This document shows, one piece after another, positions 1 through 7,263 of a DNA stretch of 16,040 bases. The notes under the pieces are model-generated. The model saw only the letters and a list, made by a program, of their open reading frames with translations. It made no database searches and was not told where the DNA came from. This stretch comes from an uncultured Collinsella sp. (GTDB taxonomy: Bacteria; Actinomycetota; Coriobacteriia; Coriobacteriales; Coriobacteriaceae): contig CABUVF010000031.1 in NCBI GenBank assembly GCA_902494945.1, positions 1 to 16,040 on the forward strand, in the 5' to 3' direction. The first letter of the stretch is position 1. Each line of letters begins with the position of its first letter. The translations under genes and the position numbers were made by a program.

Positions 1-28
1 AAGCACGGCGAGCTCACCTGCGCCGCCA

Positions 29-64
29 CCAGGCAAAGCCTGGGGCTATAGCGGGATTTCCCGC
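29..64. repeat. Two small adjacent hairpins at the left edge
   Basis: Two short perfect inverted repeats lie next to each other. CCAGGC (29-34) pairs with GCCTGG (38-43) across an AAA loop, and GCGGGA (51-56) pairs with TCCCGC (59-64) across a TT loop. No T-tract follows, so neither is a classic terminator. They may belong to the end of an upstream transcription unit or to the repeat that starts at 75. I see no coding region in positions 1-168. Confidence 0.5.
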
Positions 65-74
65 AGCGCACCTG

Positions 75-145
75 CCAAAAAGGGACAGGTTTGTTTTGGC
101 AGGTTTAGAAGTTTTACCTACCAAAATAAACCTGTCCCTTTTTGG
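75..145. repeat. 30-bp imperfect inverted repeat with GGGACAGGTTT box (REP/BIME-like)
   Basis: The left arm (75-104) and right arm (116-145) match at 28 of 30 positions around an 11-nt AT-rich loop. The arm carries the box CCAAAAAGGGACAGGTTT. Boxes of this kind are common in intergenic REP-like repeats tied to Y1 (REP-associated tyrosine) transposases, but no transposase is present here, so that link is an inference. The repeat ends only 23 nt before the hypF start codon, so it forms part of the promoter or leader of the hyp genes. A TTGGCA hexamer at 96-101 followed 17 nt later by TACCAA could be a weak promoter inside it. Confidence 0.75.
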
Positions 146-168
146 TCGGCTTTGATGAGGGGTGTCGC

Positions 169-2616
169 ATGCGGCATGTGCATATTCATGTAACGGGCAT
201 TGTGCAGGGCGTTGGCATGCGACCGTTTGTGTATCGCGAGGCCATGGCGCATGGCATTTGCGGCTGGGTGCTCAACGCGGGCGATGGCGTACACATCGAG
301 GCGCATGCTTTGAGCGAGGCGCTCGACGAATTTGTCACCGCGCTGTCGGAGCACGCGCCGGCCGCAGCCCGCGTTGAGCATGTCGCTGTTGCAGACCTGG
401 AGCCCGACGCTTGGGATGCCGACGATGAGCAGGTCTTTCGTATTGTAGCGTCACAGGATCAGACCGTGCACACGACGCTCATCTCCCCCGATATCGCCAC
501 CTGTGACGACTGCCTGCGCGAACTGTTCGACCCCGCCGACCGTCGCTATCACTACCCCTTTATCAACTGCACCAACTGCGGGCCGCGCTTTACCATCATC
601 CGGTCGCTGCCTTATGACCGAGCGGCCACGTCGATGGATTGCTTTCCTATGTGCCCCGAGTGCGCTGCAGAGTATGGCGACCCGCTTGACCGGCGCTTTC
701 ATGCGCAGCCCGATGCCTGCTTTGACTGCGGGCCACATATTACGTGGCGCGAGGCGGGCGAAGACGCCGCGTCGCCGGCCGTCGGCACCACGCGCGAGAC
801 CAGTGACGCCATTATCGACCGCTGTGTTGAGCTGCTGGCCTGTGGCAGTATCGTCGCCATCAAGGGCCTGGGCGGATTCCATCTGGCCTGCAACGCCGCC
901 AATGAGCAGGCGGTGGTCGAGCTGCGCCGTCGCAAGCGCCGCAGCAACAAGCCGCTTGCCGTTATGGTGCGCAGCCTTGCCGATACTGAACGCCTGTGCC
1001 ATGTCGATGATGCCGAGCGCGGCTTGCTGGCCGGTAGCATCCGCCCCATTGTGCTGCTGCGCCGCCGTGCTGTTGGCGAAGGAGATTCCCCCGACGGCCT
1101 TACACTCGCGCCATCCGTCGCGCACGATCTACCCGAGCTTGGCGTCATGCTCCCCTATACACCGCTTCAGCATCTGCTGCTTGCAGCTGCCGCGTCGCAT
1201 GGCATGCACGCGCTGGTCATGACCAGCGGAAACCTGAGCGAGGAACCTATCGAGACCGACGATGCCCTTGCATGGGAGCATCTTGTTGCCGCCGGCATCG
1301 CCGACGCGCTACTTGGCAACGACCGTGCGATTCTCTCACGCTACGACGACTCCGTGGTGCGTGTGGTCGACGGCACCGTCATGCCTGTGCGTCGCGCACG
1401 CGGATATGCGCCGCAGCCGTTGTCGCTGCCGGCGCTCGACGGCACTGCACCCTGCGTGCTCGCCTGCGGCCCACAGCAAAAGGCAACGATCGCATTCACA
1501 CGCGAGGATGCGAACGGCGAGACAGCCTGTTTTGTGTCGCAGCATATCGGCGATGTCGAAAACGGCGCGACCTTCGATGCCTGGAGCGCCGCCCGCGCAC
1601 GTCTAGAAAACCTCTTTGACCTGACGCCTGCCGCCCTGGCATGCGACATGCATCCCAACTATCTATCGAGCCAGTGGGCGCGTGAGCGGGCACGGGAGCA
1701 CAGTCTGCCGCTTATCGAAATCCAGCATCATCATGCGCACATCGCGAGCGTAATGGCAGAGGCGATTGTCGCTGGCCGGCTTGCGCCTGATGCACGCGTC
1801 CTCGGTATTGCCTTCGATGGTACGGGTGCCGGCACCGACGGCACCATATGGGGCGGTGAATTTCTTATCGCCGGCCTTGCCGATTTTGAACGCGCCGCGC
1901 ACCTGCGCACCTGGGCGCTGCCAGGCGGTGCCGCATCCGTGCGCGATGCCCGGCGCAATGCCTTTGCCCTGCTGAGCGAGCTCGGCCTGCTCGAGCATCC
2001 GGGTGCCGCGGGGCTATTGGGCACCCTCGACGAGCAAACACGCTGCGTGACAGCCACCATGATCGAGCACGGCATCAACAGCCCGCGCACCAGCAGCATG
2101 GGGCGTCTCTTTGATGCCGCGGCAGCAATTCTGGGCATCTGCGACAAGGCAACCTACGAGGGCGAGCCTGCCATAGAACTCGAAGCCGCCGCCTGGCGCG
2201 CGTTCAGCAGTGAAAGTGCCTGCCCCACCGGCAATATGGCCAGCTTTTCCGTAACCGAATCATCCCGTCCGGACGACTTCCATGTTCTGAACTCCAGACC
2301 GCTTTTTGAGGCGCTTTTGGAGGGAATCAGGACCGGCGTGCCCGCCGGCAAGCTCGCGCTCGACTTCCATGTCACCATCGCACGCGCGTCGGCCCGCATC
2401 GCAAGCGAGATCTGCGTCCGTGAAGACCTCGACACCGTCGCGCTCTCGGGCGGCGTGTTCATGAACCGACTTTTGCTTCGGCTCCTTACCCACGAACTCA
2501 AAGACGCCAGTCTTGCCGTCTTGGTCTCCCACGCCGTGCCCGTCAACGACGGCTGCATCGCCTACGGTCAGGCCGCCATCGCTCGCGCTCGCCTCGCGCA
2601 GACAGCATCGCGATAG
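169..2616 (+). CDS. hypF: Carbamoyltransferase HypF, [NiFe]-hydrogenase maturation
   Basis: HypF turns carbamoyl phosphate and ATP into carbamoyl-adenylate and passes the carbamoyl group to the C-terminal Cys of HypE, the first step in making the cyanide ligands of the hydrogenase iron. All family domains are visible in this 815-aa cytoplasmic protein. An acylphosphatase domain (about 1-90) has VQGVGMRPF with Arg18, and Asn36 in VLNAGDG. A double zinc finger has four Cys pairs at 112/115, 134/137, 162/165 and 184/187. A YrdC-like domain (about 200-390) has KGLGGFHLACNA and KRRSNKPLAVM. A Kae1-like domain has HHHAH near residue 520, FDGTGAGTDGTIWGGE near 550 and LSGGVFMNR near 760. I chose the ATG at 169 because GAGGGG lies at a good distance before it and the acylphosphatase fold starts there; an in-frame TTG at 142 lies inside the inverted repeat. 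It is the first gene of hypF-C-D-E. Confidence 0.97.
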   Translation: MRHVHIHVTGIVQGVGMRPFVYREAMAHGICGWVLNAGDGVHIEAHALSEALDEFVTALSEHAPAAARVEHVAVADLEPDAWDADDEQVFRIVASQDQTVHTTLISPDIATCDDCLRELFDPADRRYHYPFINCTNCGPRFTIIRSLPYDRAATSMDCFPMCPECAAEYGDPLDRRFHAQPDACFDCGPHITWREAGEDAASPAVGTTRETSDAIIDRCVELLACGSIVAIKGLGGFHLACNAANEQAVVELRRRKRRSNKPLAVMVRSLADTERLCHVDDAERGLLAGSIRPIVLLRRRAVGEGDSPDGLTLAPSVAHDLPELGVMLPYTPLQHLLLAAAASHGMHALVMTSGNLSEEPIETDDALAWEHLVAAGIADALLGNDRAILSRYDDSVVRVVDGTVMPVRRARGYAPQPLSLPALDGTAPCVLACGPQQKATIAFTREDANGETACFVSQHIGDVENGATFDAWSAARARLENLFDLTPAALACDMHPNYLSSQWARERAREHSLPLIEIQHHHAHIASVMAEAIVAGRLAPDARVLGIAFDGTGAGTDGTIWGGEFLIAGLADFERAAHLRTWALPGGAASVRDARRNAFALLSELGLLEHPGAAGLLGTLDEQTRCVTATMIEHGINSPRTSSMGRLFDAAAAILGICDKATYEGEPAIELEAAAWRAFSSESACPTGNMASFSVTESSRPDDFHVLNSRPLFEALLEGIRTGVPAGKLALDFHVTIARASARIASEICVREDLDTVALSGGVFMNRLLLRLLTHELKDASLAVLVSHAVPVNDGCIAYGQAAIARARLAQTASR

Positions 2617-2662
2617 GCTGTTTTGCCAGCCTGCGCGCCGCCGTCTCACAGGTGTAACGCGT

Positions 2663-2691
2663 TTGCTCGTGACTCCCGCGAGCGCTACCAT
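2663..2691 (+). promoter_or_regulatory. Possible weak promoter before hypC
   Basis: TTGCTC (2663-2668) and TACCAT (2686-2691) are separated by 17 nt, in the 131-nt gap between hypF and hypC. The match to consensus is modest (3/6 and 4/6). A small inverted repeat, GCTCG (2665-2669) with CGAGC (2679-2683), overlaps it and could be an operator. The gap is large compared with the rest of the cluster, so hypCDE may have its own start, but read-through from hypF is also possible. Confidence 0.3.
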
Positions 2692-2747
2692 CAACTGATG
2701 GGTAATTAGGCGCCTATCCAGCGCAAAACGTATAAAAGGGGAACATT

Positions 2748-3008
2748 ATGTGCCTTGCCGTTCCCGGTAAAGTGGTCAAACGCGACGACGACCTTAAGGC
2801 GACCGTCGACATGATGGGCATCGAGCGCCCCGTTTCGCTGCGCCTCGTGCCGACGGCACAGGTAGGCGACTATATTCTCGTGCACGCCGGCTTTGGCATT
2901 CAGATCGTCGACGAGCAGGAAGCGCAAGAAACGCTCGAGCTCGTTAATGCCATGACCGAACTGGTCGAAGAAGACCAACTGGCCAGCAATCCGGCCGAGG
3001 CATACTAG
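2748..3008 (+). CDS. hypC: Hydrogenase maturation chaperone HypC
   Basis: HypC is the small (86 aa) partner of HypD. It holds the Fe(CN)2CO unit and carries it to the immature hydrogenase large subunit. The protein starts MCLAVPGKVV; Cys2, exposed after removal of Met1, is the family's essential iron-binding residue. An AGGGG ribosome-binding site lies just before the ATG. The acidic C-terminal helix is typical of HypC/HybG. The stop codon overlaps the hypD start by one base, so the two are almost certainly translationally coupled, which fits their 1:1 complex. Confidence 0.97.
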   Translation: MCLAVPGKVVKRDDDLKATVDMMGIERPVSLRLVPTAQVGDYILVHAGFGIQIVDEQEAQETLELVNAMTELVEEDQLASNPAEAY

Positions 3009-4120
3009 TGGCGGCCGGACAGCCGGCGCGCTCCGGTATCGACTTCTCGGCATTTCGCGACCCCGGGCTGGCTCGCGAGCTCATCGATCGTATTCATGAG
3101 CTTGTCGGCAGCCGCAGCATCAACCTTATGGAAGTCTGCGGCACGCATACCGTGAGCATCGGGCGCTATGGCTTTCGCTCCATTATGCCTGCCGGGCTCA
3201 AACTGCTGAGCGGTCCGGGTTGCCCCGTCTGTGTTACCGCCAACCGCGATACCGACCATGCAATCGCGCTCGCCAAGATGGACGGCGCCATCATCACCAC
3301 CTTTGGCGACATGATGCGCGTGCCCGGGTCGTCTACCTCGCTCGCCGCGCAAAAGGCGGCGGGGCGCGATATTCGCATTGTGTACTCCCCGCTCGATGCA
3401 CTCGATATCGCCGAACACAACCCCGATCGCCCGGTCATCTTTATGGGCGTCGGCTTTGAGACCACAACGCCCACCATTGCCGCCGCTATCCTGGAGTCCG
3501 ACGCGCGCGGGCTCCAGAACTTCTCGGTCTACTGTGCTCACAAGACCACGCCGCCGGCGCTGCGCGCCATCGCCAACGATCCCGAGACCACTATCGACGG
3601 CTTTATCCTTCCGGGACACGTCGCTACCATCACGGGCCTGGCACCCTTTGGGTTTTTGGTCGATGAGTTCGAGACCCCGGGTGTGGTCACCGGATTTGAG
3701 CCGGTCGATATTCTGCAGGGCATCTGCATGCTGGTCCAGATGGTTGTTGAGGGGCAGCCCGCAATCGACAACGCCTACCGCCGTGGCGTCAACGCTGACG
3801 GCAACCCCGTAGCGCGCCAGCTGGTCGAGCGGGTATTTGAGCCGTGCGACACCACGTGGCGCGGACTGGGACCGATTGCCAACTCGGGTCTTTCCATCCG
3901 GCCCGAATTCGCGCGCTTTGATGCCGGCGCCCGCTTTGACGTACCCATTGAACCGACGGTCGAACCACGCGGGTGCCGCTGCGGCGACGTGCTGCGCGGA
4001 GCCATCACGCCGAGCGACTGTCCTCTGTTTGGCCGCGCTTGCACGCCCGAACATCCCGTCGGCCCGTGCATGGTGAGCTCCGAAGGTAGCTGCGCGGCGT
4101 ACTACCGCTACCGCGACTAG
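3008..4120 (+). CDS. hypD: Hydrogenase maturation protein HypD, [4Fe-4S] scaffold
   Basis: HypD, with HypC, forms the scaffold on which the Fe(CN)2CO group is assembled, and its [4Fe-4S] cluster supplies electrons. The 370-aa length is normal for the family. Visible signatures are MEVCGTHT (Cys44), GPGCPVCVT (Cys72 and Cys75, the redox-active pair region), GFETTTP, YCAHKTTPPA and LPGHVATITG. A Cys-rich C-terminus (GCRCGD, DCPLFGRAC, GPCM, EGSC) holds the iron-sulfur cluster. The start is a GTG that shares one base with the hypC stop codon. No separate ribosome-binding site is obvious, which supports translational coupling to hypC. Confidence 0.97.
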   Translation: MAAGQPARSGIDFSAFRDPGLARELIDRIHELVGSRSINLMEVCGTHTVSIGRYGFRSIMPAGLKLLSGPGCPVCVTANRDTDHAIALAKMDGAIITTFGDMMRVPGSSTSLAAQKAAGRDIRIVYSPLDALDIAEHNPDRPVIFMGVGFETTTPTIAAAILESDARGLQNFSVYCAHKTTPPALRAIANDPETTIDGFILPGHVATITGLAPFGFLVDEFETPGVVTGFEPVDILQGICMLVQMVVEGQPAIDNAYRRGVNADGNPVARQLVERVFEPCDTTWRGLGPIANSGLSIRPEFARFDAGARFDVPIEPTVEPRGCRCGDVLRGAITPSDCPLFGRACTPEHPVGPCMVSSEGSCAAYYRYRD

Positions 4121-4168
4121 CCCAGACGCACCCGCACACCGGAACCACCCTCGATTGGAGTTTTCGAT

Positions 4169-5203
4169 ATGTCCCGTAATGCCACCGATAGCACTGTCCT
4201 GTTGGGCCACGGCTCTGGCGGCCAGATGATGAAACGCATCATCGATGAGGTCTTTTTGGATGCCTTTGGGTCGCCCGAACTGCTCGAGGGCAACGATGCC
4301 GGCGTCGCTGCGCTGCCCGCGAGCGGGCGCATCGCCATGTCGACCGACAGCTTTGTAGTCTCGCCGCAGTTCTTCCCCGGCGGCAATATCGGCCGACTCG
4401 CCGTGTGCGGAACCGTCAACGACGTCGCGACCTCGGGCGCTAACGTGCGCTACCTCTCATGCGGCTTTATCCTCGAAGAGGGCTATCCCATGGACAAGCT
4501 GCGCCAGATTGTGCAGACCATGGCCGAAACGGCACATGAGGCAGGCGTGAAGATTATCACCGGCGACACCAAGGTGGTCGAGCGCGGCGGGGCCGACGGC
4601 GTCTATATCAATACCGCCGGCGTGGGCGAGGTGCCCACGGGCGTGGCACTCAGCGGCGCAAACTGTCGGCCCGGCGATGTCATCCTGGTGTCGGGTACGC
4701 TAGGCGACCACGGCATCGCCATCATGAGCCAGCGCGAGGGCTTGGCGTTTTCGAGCAACATCGAAAGCGACGCTGCGCCGCTCAATCATCTGATTGCCGA
4801 CGTGCTCGCCGCCGCCCCCGACACCCGCTGCTTCCGCGACCCCACGCGCGGCGGCCTGGCATCCACGCTCAACGAGTTTGCCCAGGCCAGCGGCGTTGCC
4901 ATGGAGATCGACGAGGATGCCGTGCCCGTGCGCCCCGACGTGCAGGCGGCATGTGAGATGCTCGGCTACGATGTGCTGCAGGTGGCAAACGAGGGCAAGA
5001 TGGTTGCCGTGGTGCCGGCCGAGCAAGCCGATGCCGCGCTGGCAGCCATGCGCGCCGCCCGCTACGGCGAGAACGCCGCCATCATCGGTCGCGTGCTGCC
5101 ACTTGCCGAGGGCGCCCGTCCCGCCGTGCGCGTACGCACCGGCTGGGGCTCGACCCGTATCCTCGACATGCTTGTGGGAGAACAACTGCCGAGGATTTGC
5201 TAA
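4169..5203 (+). CDS. hypE: Hydrogenase maturation protein HypE, thiocarbamate dehydratase
   Basis: HypE accepts the carbamoyl group from HypF on its C-terminal Cys and dehydrates it with ATP to a thiocyanate, the CN donor for HypC-HypD. The 344-aa protein belongs to the PurM/AIR synthase-like ATP-binding family. It shows LGHGSGGQMM near the N-terminus, a TGDTKVVERGGADG loop and RDPTRGGLAS. It ends exactly with the diagnostic LPRIC, so the acceptor residue is Cys344. A GGAG site lies 8 nt before the ATG, and the gap to hypD is 48 nt, so it belongs to the same operon. No hypA, hypB or hydrogenase subunit follows. Confidence 0.97.
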   Translation: MSRNATDSTVLLGHGSGGQMMKRIIDEVFLDAFGSPELLEGNDAGVAALPASGRIAMSTDSFVVSPQFFPGGNIGRLAVCGTVNDVATSGANVRYLSCGFILEEGYPMDKLRQIVQTMAETAHEAGVKIITGDTKVVERGGADGVYINTAGVGEVPTGVALSGANCRPGDVILVSGTLGDHGIAIMSQREGLAFSSNIESDAAPLNHLIADVLAAAPDTRCFRDPTRGGLASTLNEFAQASGVAMEIDEDAVPVRPDVQAACEMLGYDVLQVANEGKMVAVVPAEQADAALAAMRAARYGENAAIIGRVLPLAEGARPAVRVRTGWGSTRILDMLVGEQLPRIC

Positions 5204-5308
5204 CGACAAAGGCTCAGGGCTATTAAAGATATTCAGATTCCAAACATGCCCGGCACGCATGCCCAGTATCATGGGGTGCGTTTTACAACTCAAGCGGCAG
5301 GAGCACCC

Positions 5309-5977
5309 ATGGCAGCAGCTTTTTCCCATGTGATCTTTGATCTGGATGGCACCATCCTCAACACGCTCGAGGACCTGGCGGCCGCCAGCAACCATACCTG
5401 CGAGATGCACGGCTGGCCCACGTTTGCCGTAGACGAGTACCGCTACAAGGTGGGAAACGGCATGCTCAAGCTGGTCGAGCGCTTTATGCCCGCCGAGTAC
5501 GCGGGCGACGGCCGTATGTTTGAGCAGACGCTTGCCGAGTTTAGGGCCTATTACGGCGAGCACAAGGAGGACCACACCTCACCCTACGCCGGCACGATTG
5601 AGATGCTCGACCGTCTGCGCACAGCGGGCGTTCAGCTTGCCGTGCTCACCAACAAGGATCATATTTCGGCAGCCCCGCTTATCGAGAAATACTTTGGCCC
5701 CGATCGCTTTGCGCTGGTACAGGGCCGTGTGGGCGCATTTCCGCCCAAGCCCGAGGCACCCGTCACGTTGCATGTGATGAAAGAGCTGGGCGCCGATCCG
5801 GCAACCACGCTCTATGTGGGCGATTCGAATGTCGATGTTCTGACCGGCCACAACGCCGGCCTTAAGAGCGCGGGCGTCAGCTGGGGCTTCCGCGGCCGCG
5901 CAGAGCTGGAAGCCGCCGGCGCCGACTACGTGGTAGATACGCAGGACGAACTCGCCGAGCTAATCTTGGGCGAGTAG
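5309..5977 (+). CDS. HAD-superfamily phosphatase, phosphoglycolate phosphatase (Gph)-like
   Basis: This is a 222-aa HAD hydrolase. Motif I is FDLDGTILNT with nucleophile Asp11 and acid/base Asp13. Motif II is the Thr of VLTNKD, motif III is the Lys of PPKPEAP, and motif IV is YVGDSNVDV. The helical cap between motifs I and II has the size and pattern of Gph/PGP proteins, which remove phosphate from 2-phosphoglycolate or similar small substrates; the exact substrate cannot be read from sequence. I chose the ATG at 5309 because GGCAGGAG precedes it by a normal distance and the protein then begins just before the first beta strand. An upstream in-frame ATG (5246) would add 21 residues unlike the family. 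It lies 105 nt after hypE and may be partly co-transcribed with it. Confidence 0.88.
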   Translation: MAAAFSHVIFDLDGTILNTLEDLAAASNHTCEMHGWPTFAVDEYRYKVGNGMLKLVERFMPAEYAGDGRMFEQTLAEFRAYYGEHKEDHTSPYAGTIEMLDRLRTAGVQLAVLTNKDHISAAPLIEKYFGPDRFALVQGRVGAFPPKPEAPVTLHVMKELGADPATTLYVGDSNVDVLTGHNAGLKSAGVSWGFRGRAELEAAGADYVVDTQDELAELILGE

Positions 5978-6018
5978 CGAGCGACACCGCTTAACGCAGC
6001 TGCGACAATTCTTCCACG

Positions 6019-6191
6019 CGGAAAGTGCATCCCGTTTTGGAGCTCCGAAATGGGATGCACTTTCCGTTTGAGGCGCGTCGGGGAAACCGTATCCCGTTTC
6101 AGAGCAATATTCCGGGTCGCGGTTTCCGCAACCCGCCCCATCCGGAAACCGCGACCCGGAATTCGGCCAAAAAACCGGGTCGCATTTTCCC
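6019..6191. repeat. Array of six related hairpin half-units in alternating orientation
   Basis: Six copies of a degenerate unit, GGAAA-N5-CCC(G/A)-N4-GGAGC or GGCC, occur in orientations +,-,+,-,+,- with starts near 6019, 6043, 6080, 6105, 6143 and 6165. Together they form three palindromes. The first (6019-6066) is a 48-nt near-perfect palindrome centred on GGAGCTCC, with only two G:T wobbles. A perfect 20-bp stem pairs 6109-6128 with 6143-6162. The stem interiors differ (GTGCAT, CCGTAT, CCGCGA, ATGCGA) but pairing is kept. The array lies between the convergent HAD phosphatase and lipoprotein genes. No T-tract follows. A related palindrome lies at 14310-14373. Confidence 0.75.
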
Positions 6192-6266
6192 GAGCATTTG
6201 ATACGGCGTTGATACAAGGAGTGTCCCCAACTGCCGGCAGAAAAGGAACGTCCCCAAGTGCCGCCT

Positions 6267-6451
6267 CAATGACTACCATGGCAACGCCGCAGGTAGAGGA
6301 CGGGCAGCGAGCGGGCACCAGTGCGAACAAATTGGCATGAAAAGAGGACGGTATAGACCTTCTGGTCATGCCGTCCTCTTTGAATGACAAGTTGTCGCTC
6401 TGGTGCCCGCGCAGCGTCGGGCAGTTACGGCGTTTGGTAAAACGCCGTAAC
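6267..6451. other. Structured element E1 (two-hairpin repeat with conserved GGTA loop)
   Basis: The element starts with a 23-nt box (6267-6289) identical to that of E2 except for one base. A long hairpin follows: outer stem GCGGGCACCAG (6311-6321) with CTGGTGCCCGC (6400-6410), a middle region that also pairs with small bulges, and inner stem AAAGAGGACGG (6341-6351) with CCGTCCTCTTT (6371-6381). It is capped by GACC-TTCT-GGTC (6356-6367). An 18-nt linker (6411-6428) leads into a perfect 12-bp hairpin (6424-6435 with 6440-6451) whose loop is GGTA. E2 has the same plan with different stem bases. It ends 19 nt after the stop of the convergent lipoprotein gene. Whether it acts as RNA or as mobile DNA is unknown. 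Confidence 0.75.
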
Positions 6452-6470
6452 GAACTACCGCGTAACTCCC

Positions 6471-7028
6471 CTAGCTCATCATCGCATTCATCATCTCGGT
6501 GGTTGCGGAATCGTCAGCAGACCACTCGCCATCGTCATTGGCGGTGTACTTGAAGGTAACCTTGGTGTCCTTGGTCTTAGCGGCCTTGGTCACGTCGACC
6601 ATGACCTGGCCGGCCATCTTGTACAGGTCGTCCTCGGAAGGCATCGTATCGAGCGCCGCGATCTTCTCCTGATACTGGGTGGCGAAATCTTCAACGATCT
6701 TGTTCATGGACTTGCAGGTAATGGTGACATCGGCAGTCGCGGTGCCCTTGTCCTCGTCGACCGTCACATCGCCGATCTTGTAGTCAAAACCCTCGAGATA
6801 GCTCTTGGCGTACTCCTTGGGATCGATGCCCAGCTGCTCGAACTCGTCGCCCGAGGCCTCTTCCAGGCCGGCGAGGAAGTCGTCGCCGCCGTTCTTGACC
6901 TCGTCAAACTGCGTCGTAAGATCCTCGGTGATGAGCTCCTCAACCGAAGGACCTCCGCAGCCGGAAAGCACAACCACGCACGCGACCAGAACAGCCATCA
7001 GGGGCGCAAGCAGCAGCTTCTTCTTCAT
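6471..7028 (-). CDS. Putative lipoprotein, hypothetical (DUF5105-like)
   Basis: This is a 185-aa secreted, lipid-anchored protein of unknown function. The N-terminus has a KKK n-region, a hydrophobic stretch and the lipobox VLSGC, so the mature protein would begin at the Cys and be tethered to the outer face of the membrane. The rest is acidic and mostly helical, with segments such as VTVDEDKGTATADVTI that suggest an alternating helix/strand domain. It resembles small lipoproteins of the DUF5105 type, but I am not sure of the family. I chose the MKKKLLL start because GGGAGGA precedes it closely; an in-frame ATG 8 codons upstream would bury the signal peptide. It appears to be a single-gene transcription unit. 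Confidence 0.85.
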   Translation of the reverse strand: MKKKLLLAPLMAVLVACVVVLSGCGGPSVEELITEDLTTQFDEVKNGGDDFLAGLEEASGDEFEQLGIDPKEYAKSYLEGFDYKIGDVTVDEDKGTATADVTITCKSMNKIVEDFATQYQEKIAALDTMPSEDDLYKMAGQVMVDVTKAAKTKDTKVTFKYTANDDGEWSADDSATTEMMNAMMS

Positions 7029-7091
7029 GACATTCCTCCCAACAAGCGGCACCGCGCTTCCCGACGCGGTGCGCGTCGTAACAATAAGGCC

Positions 7092-7121
7092 ATACTAGCC
7101 GATAACGAACACCCCCGGCAA
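7092..7121 (-). promoter_or_regulatory. Candidate promoter of the lipoprotein gene
   Basis: Read on the - strand, TTGCCG (7116-7121) and TAGTAT (7092-7097) are 18 nt apart, each matching the sigma-70 consensus at 4 of 6 positions. The -10 lies about 63 nt before the start codon. The EIIA terminator ends upstream at 7205, so the lipoprotein gene needs its own promoter, which supports this weak match. Confidence 0.35.
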
Positions 7122-7204
7122 AGCAAAGGCGCAGTCGGCTCGATTTAACGTCCGAACGGTTTACCGGTCCGCCCAACGCGCAATAAAACGTTCCGCCGCA
7201 TTGC

Positions 7205-7238
7205 AATAAAAAAGGGCGGCCGGATAACCCGACCACCC
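7205..7238 (-). terminator. Rho-independent terminator of the PTS EIIA gene
   Basis: On the - strand, GGGTGGTCGG and CCGGCCGCCC form a 10-bp stem (two U:G wobbles) around a 5-nt loop, followed directly by TTTTTTATT. It lies 26 nt after the EIIA stop codon. This is a textbook intrinsic terminator and is the clearest one in the window. Confidence 0.88.
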
Positions 7239-7263
7239 CAAAACACCCTTATGTTGCCGCAGA

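Noticed and set aside
2731..2736. TATAAA as a -10 box for hypC
   Set aside because: It lies 11 nt before the start codon and overlaps the ribosome-binding site, so a transcript from it would lack that site.
3005..4210. Long open frame opposite hypD (about 401 codons)
   Set aside because: hypD is certain from its Cys motifs and coupling to hypC; the antisense translation resembles no protein family.
5246..5308. N-terminal extension of the HAD phosphatase from an upstream ATG
   Set aside because: The extra 21 residues do not look like the family and there is a good ribosome-binding site for the ATG at 5309.
6019..6191. CRISPR-like repeat array
   Set aside because: Units alternate in orientation, vary in sequence and have no regular unique spacers; no cas gene is present.
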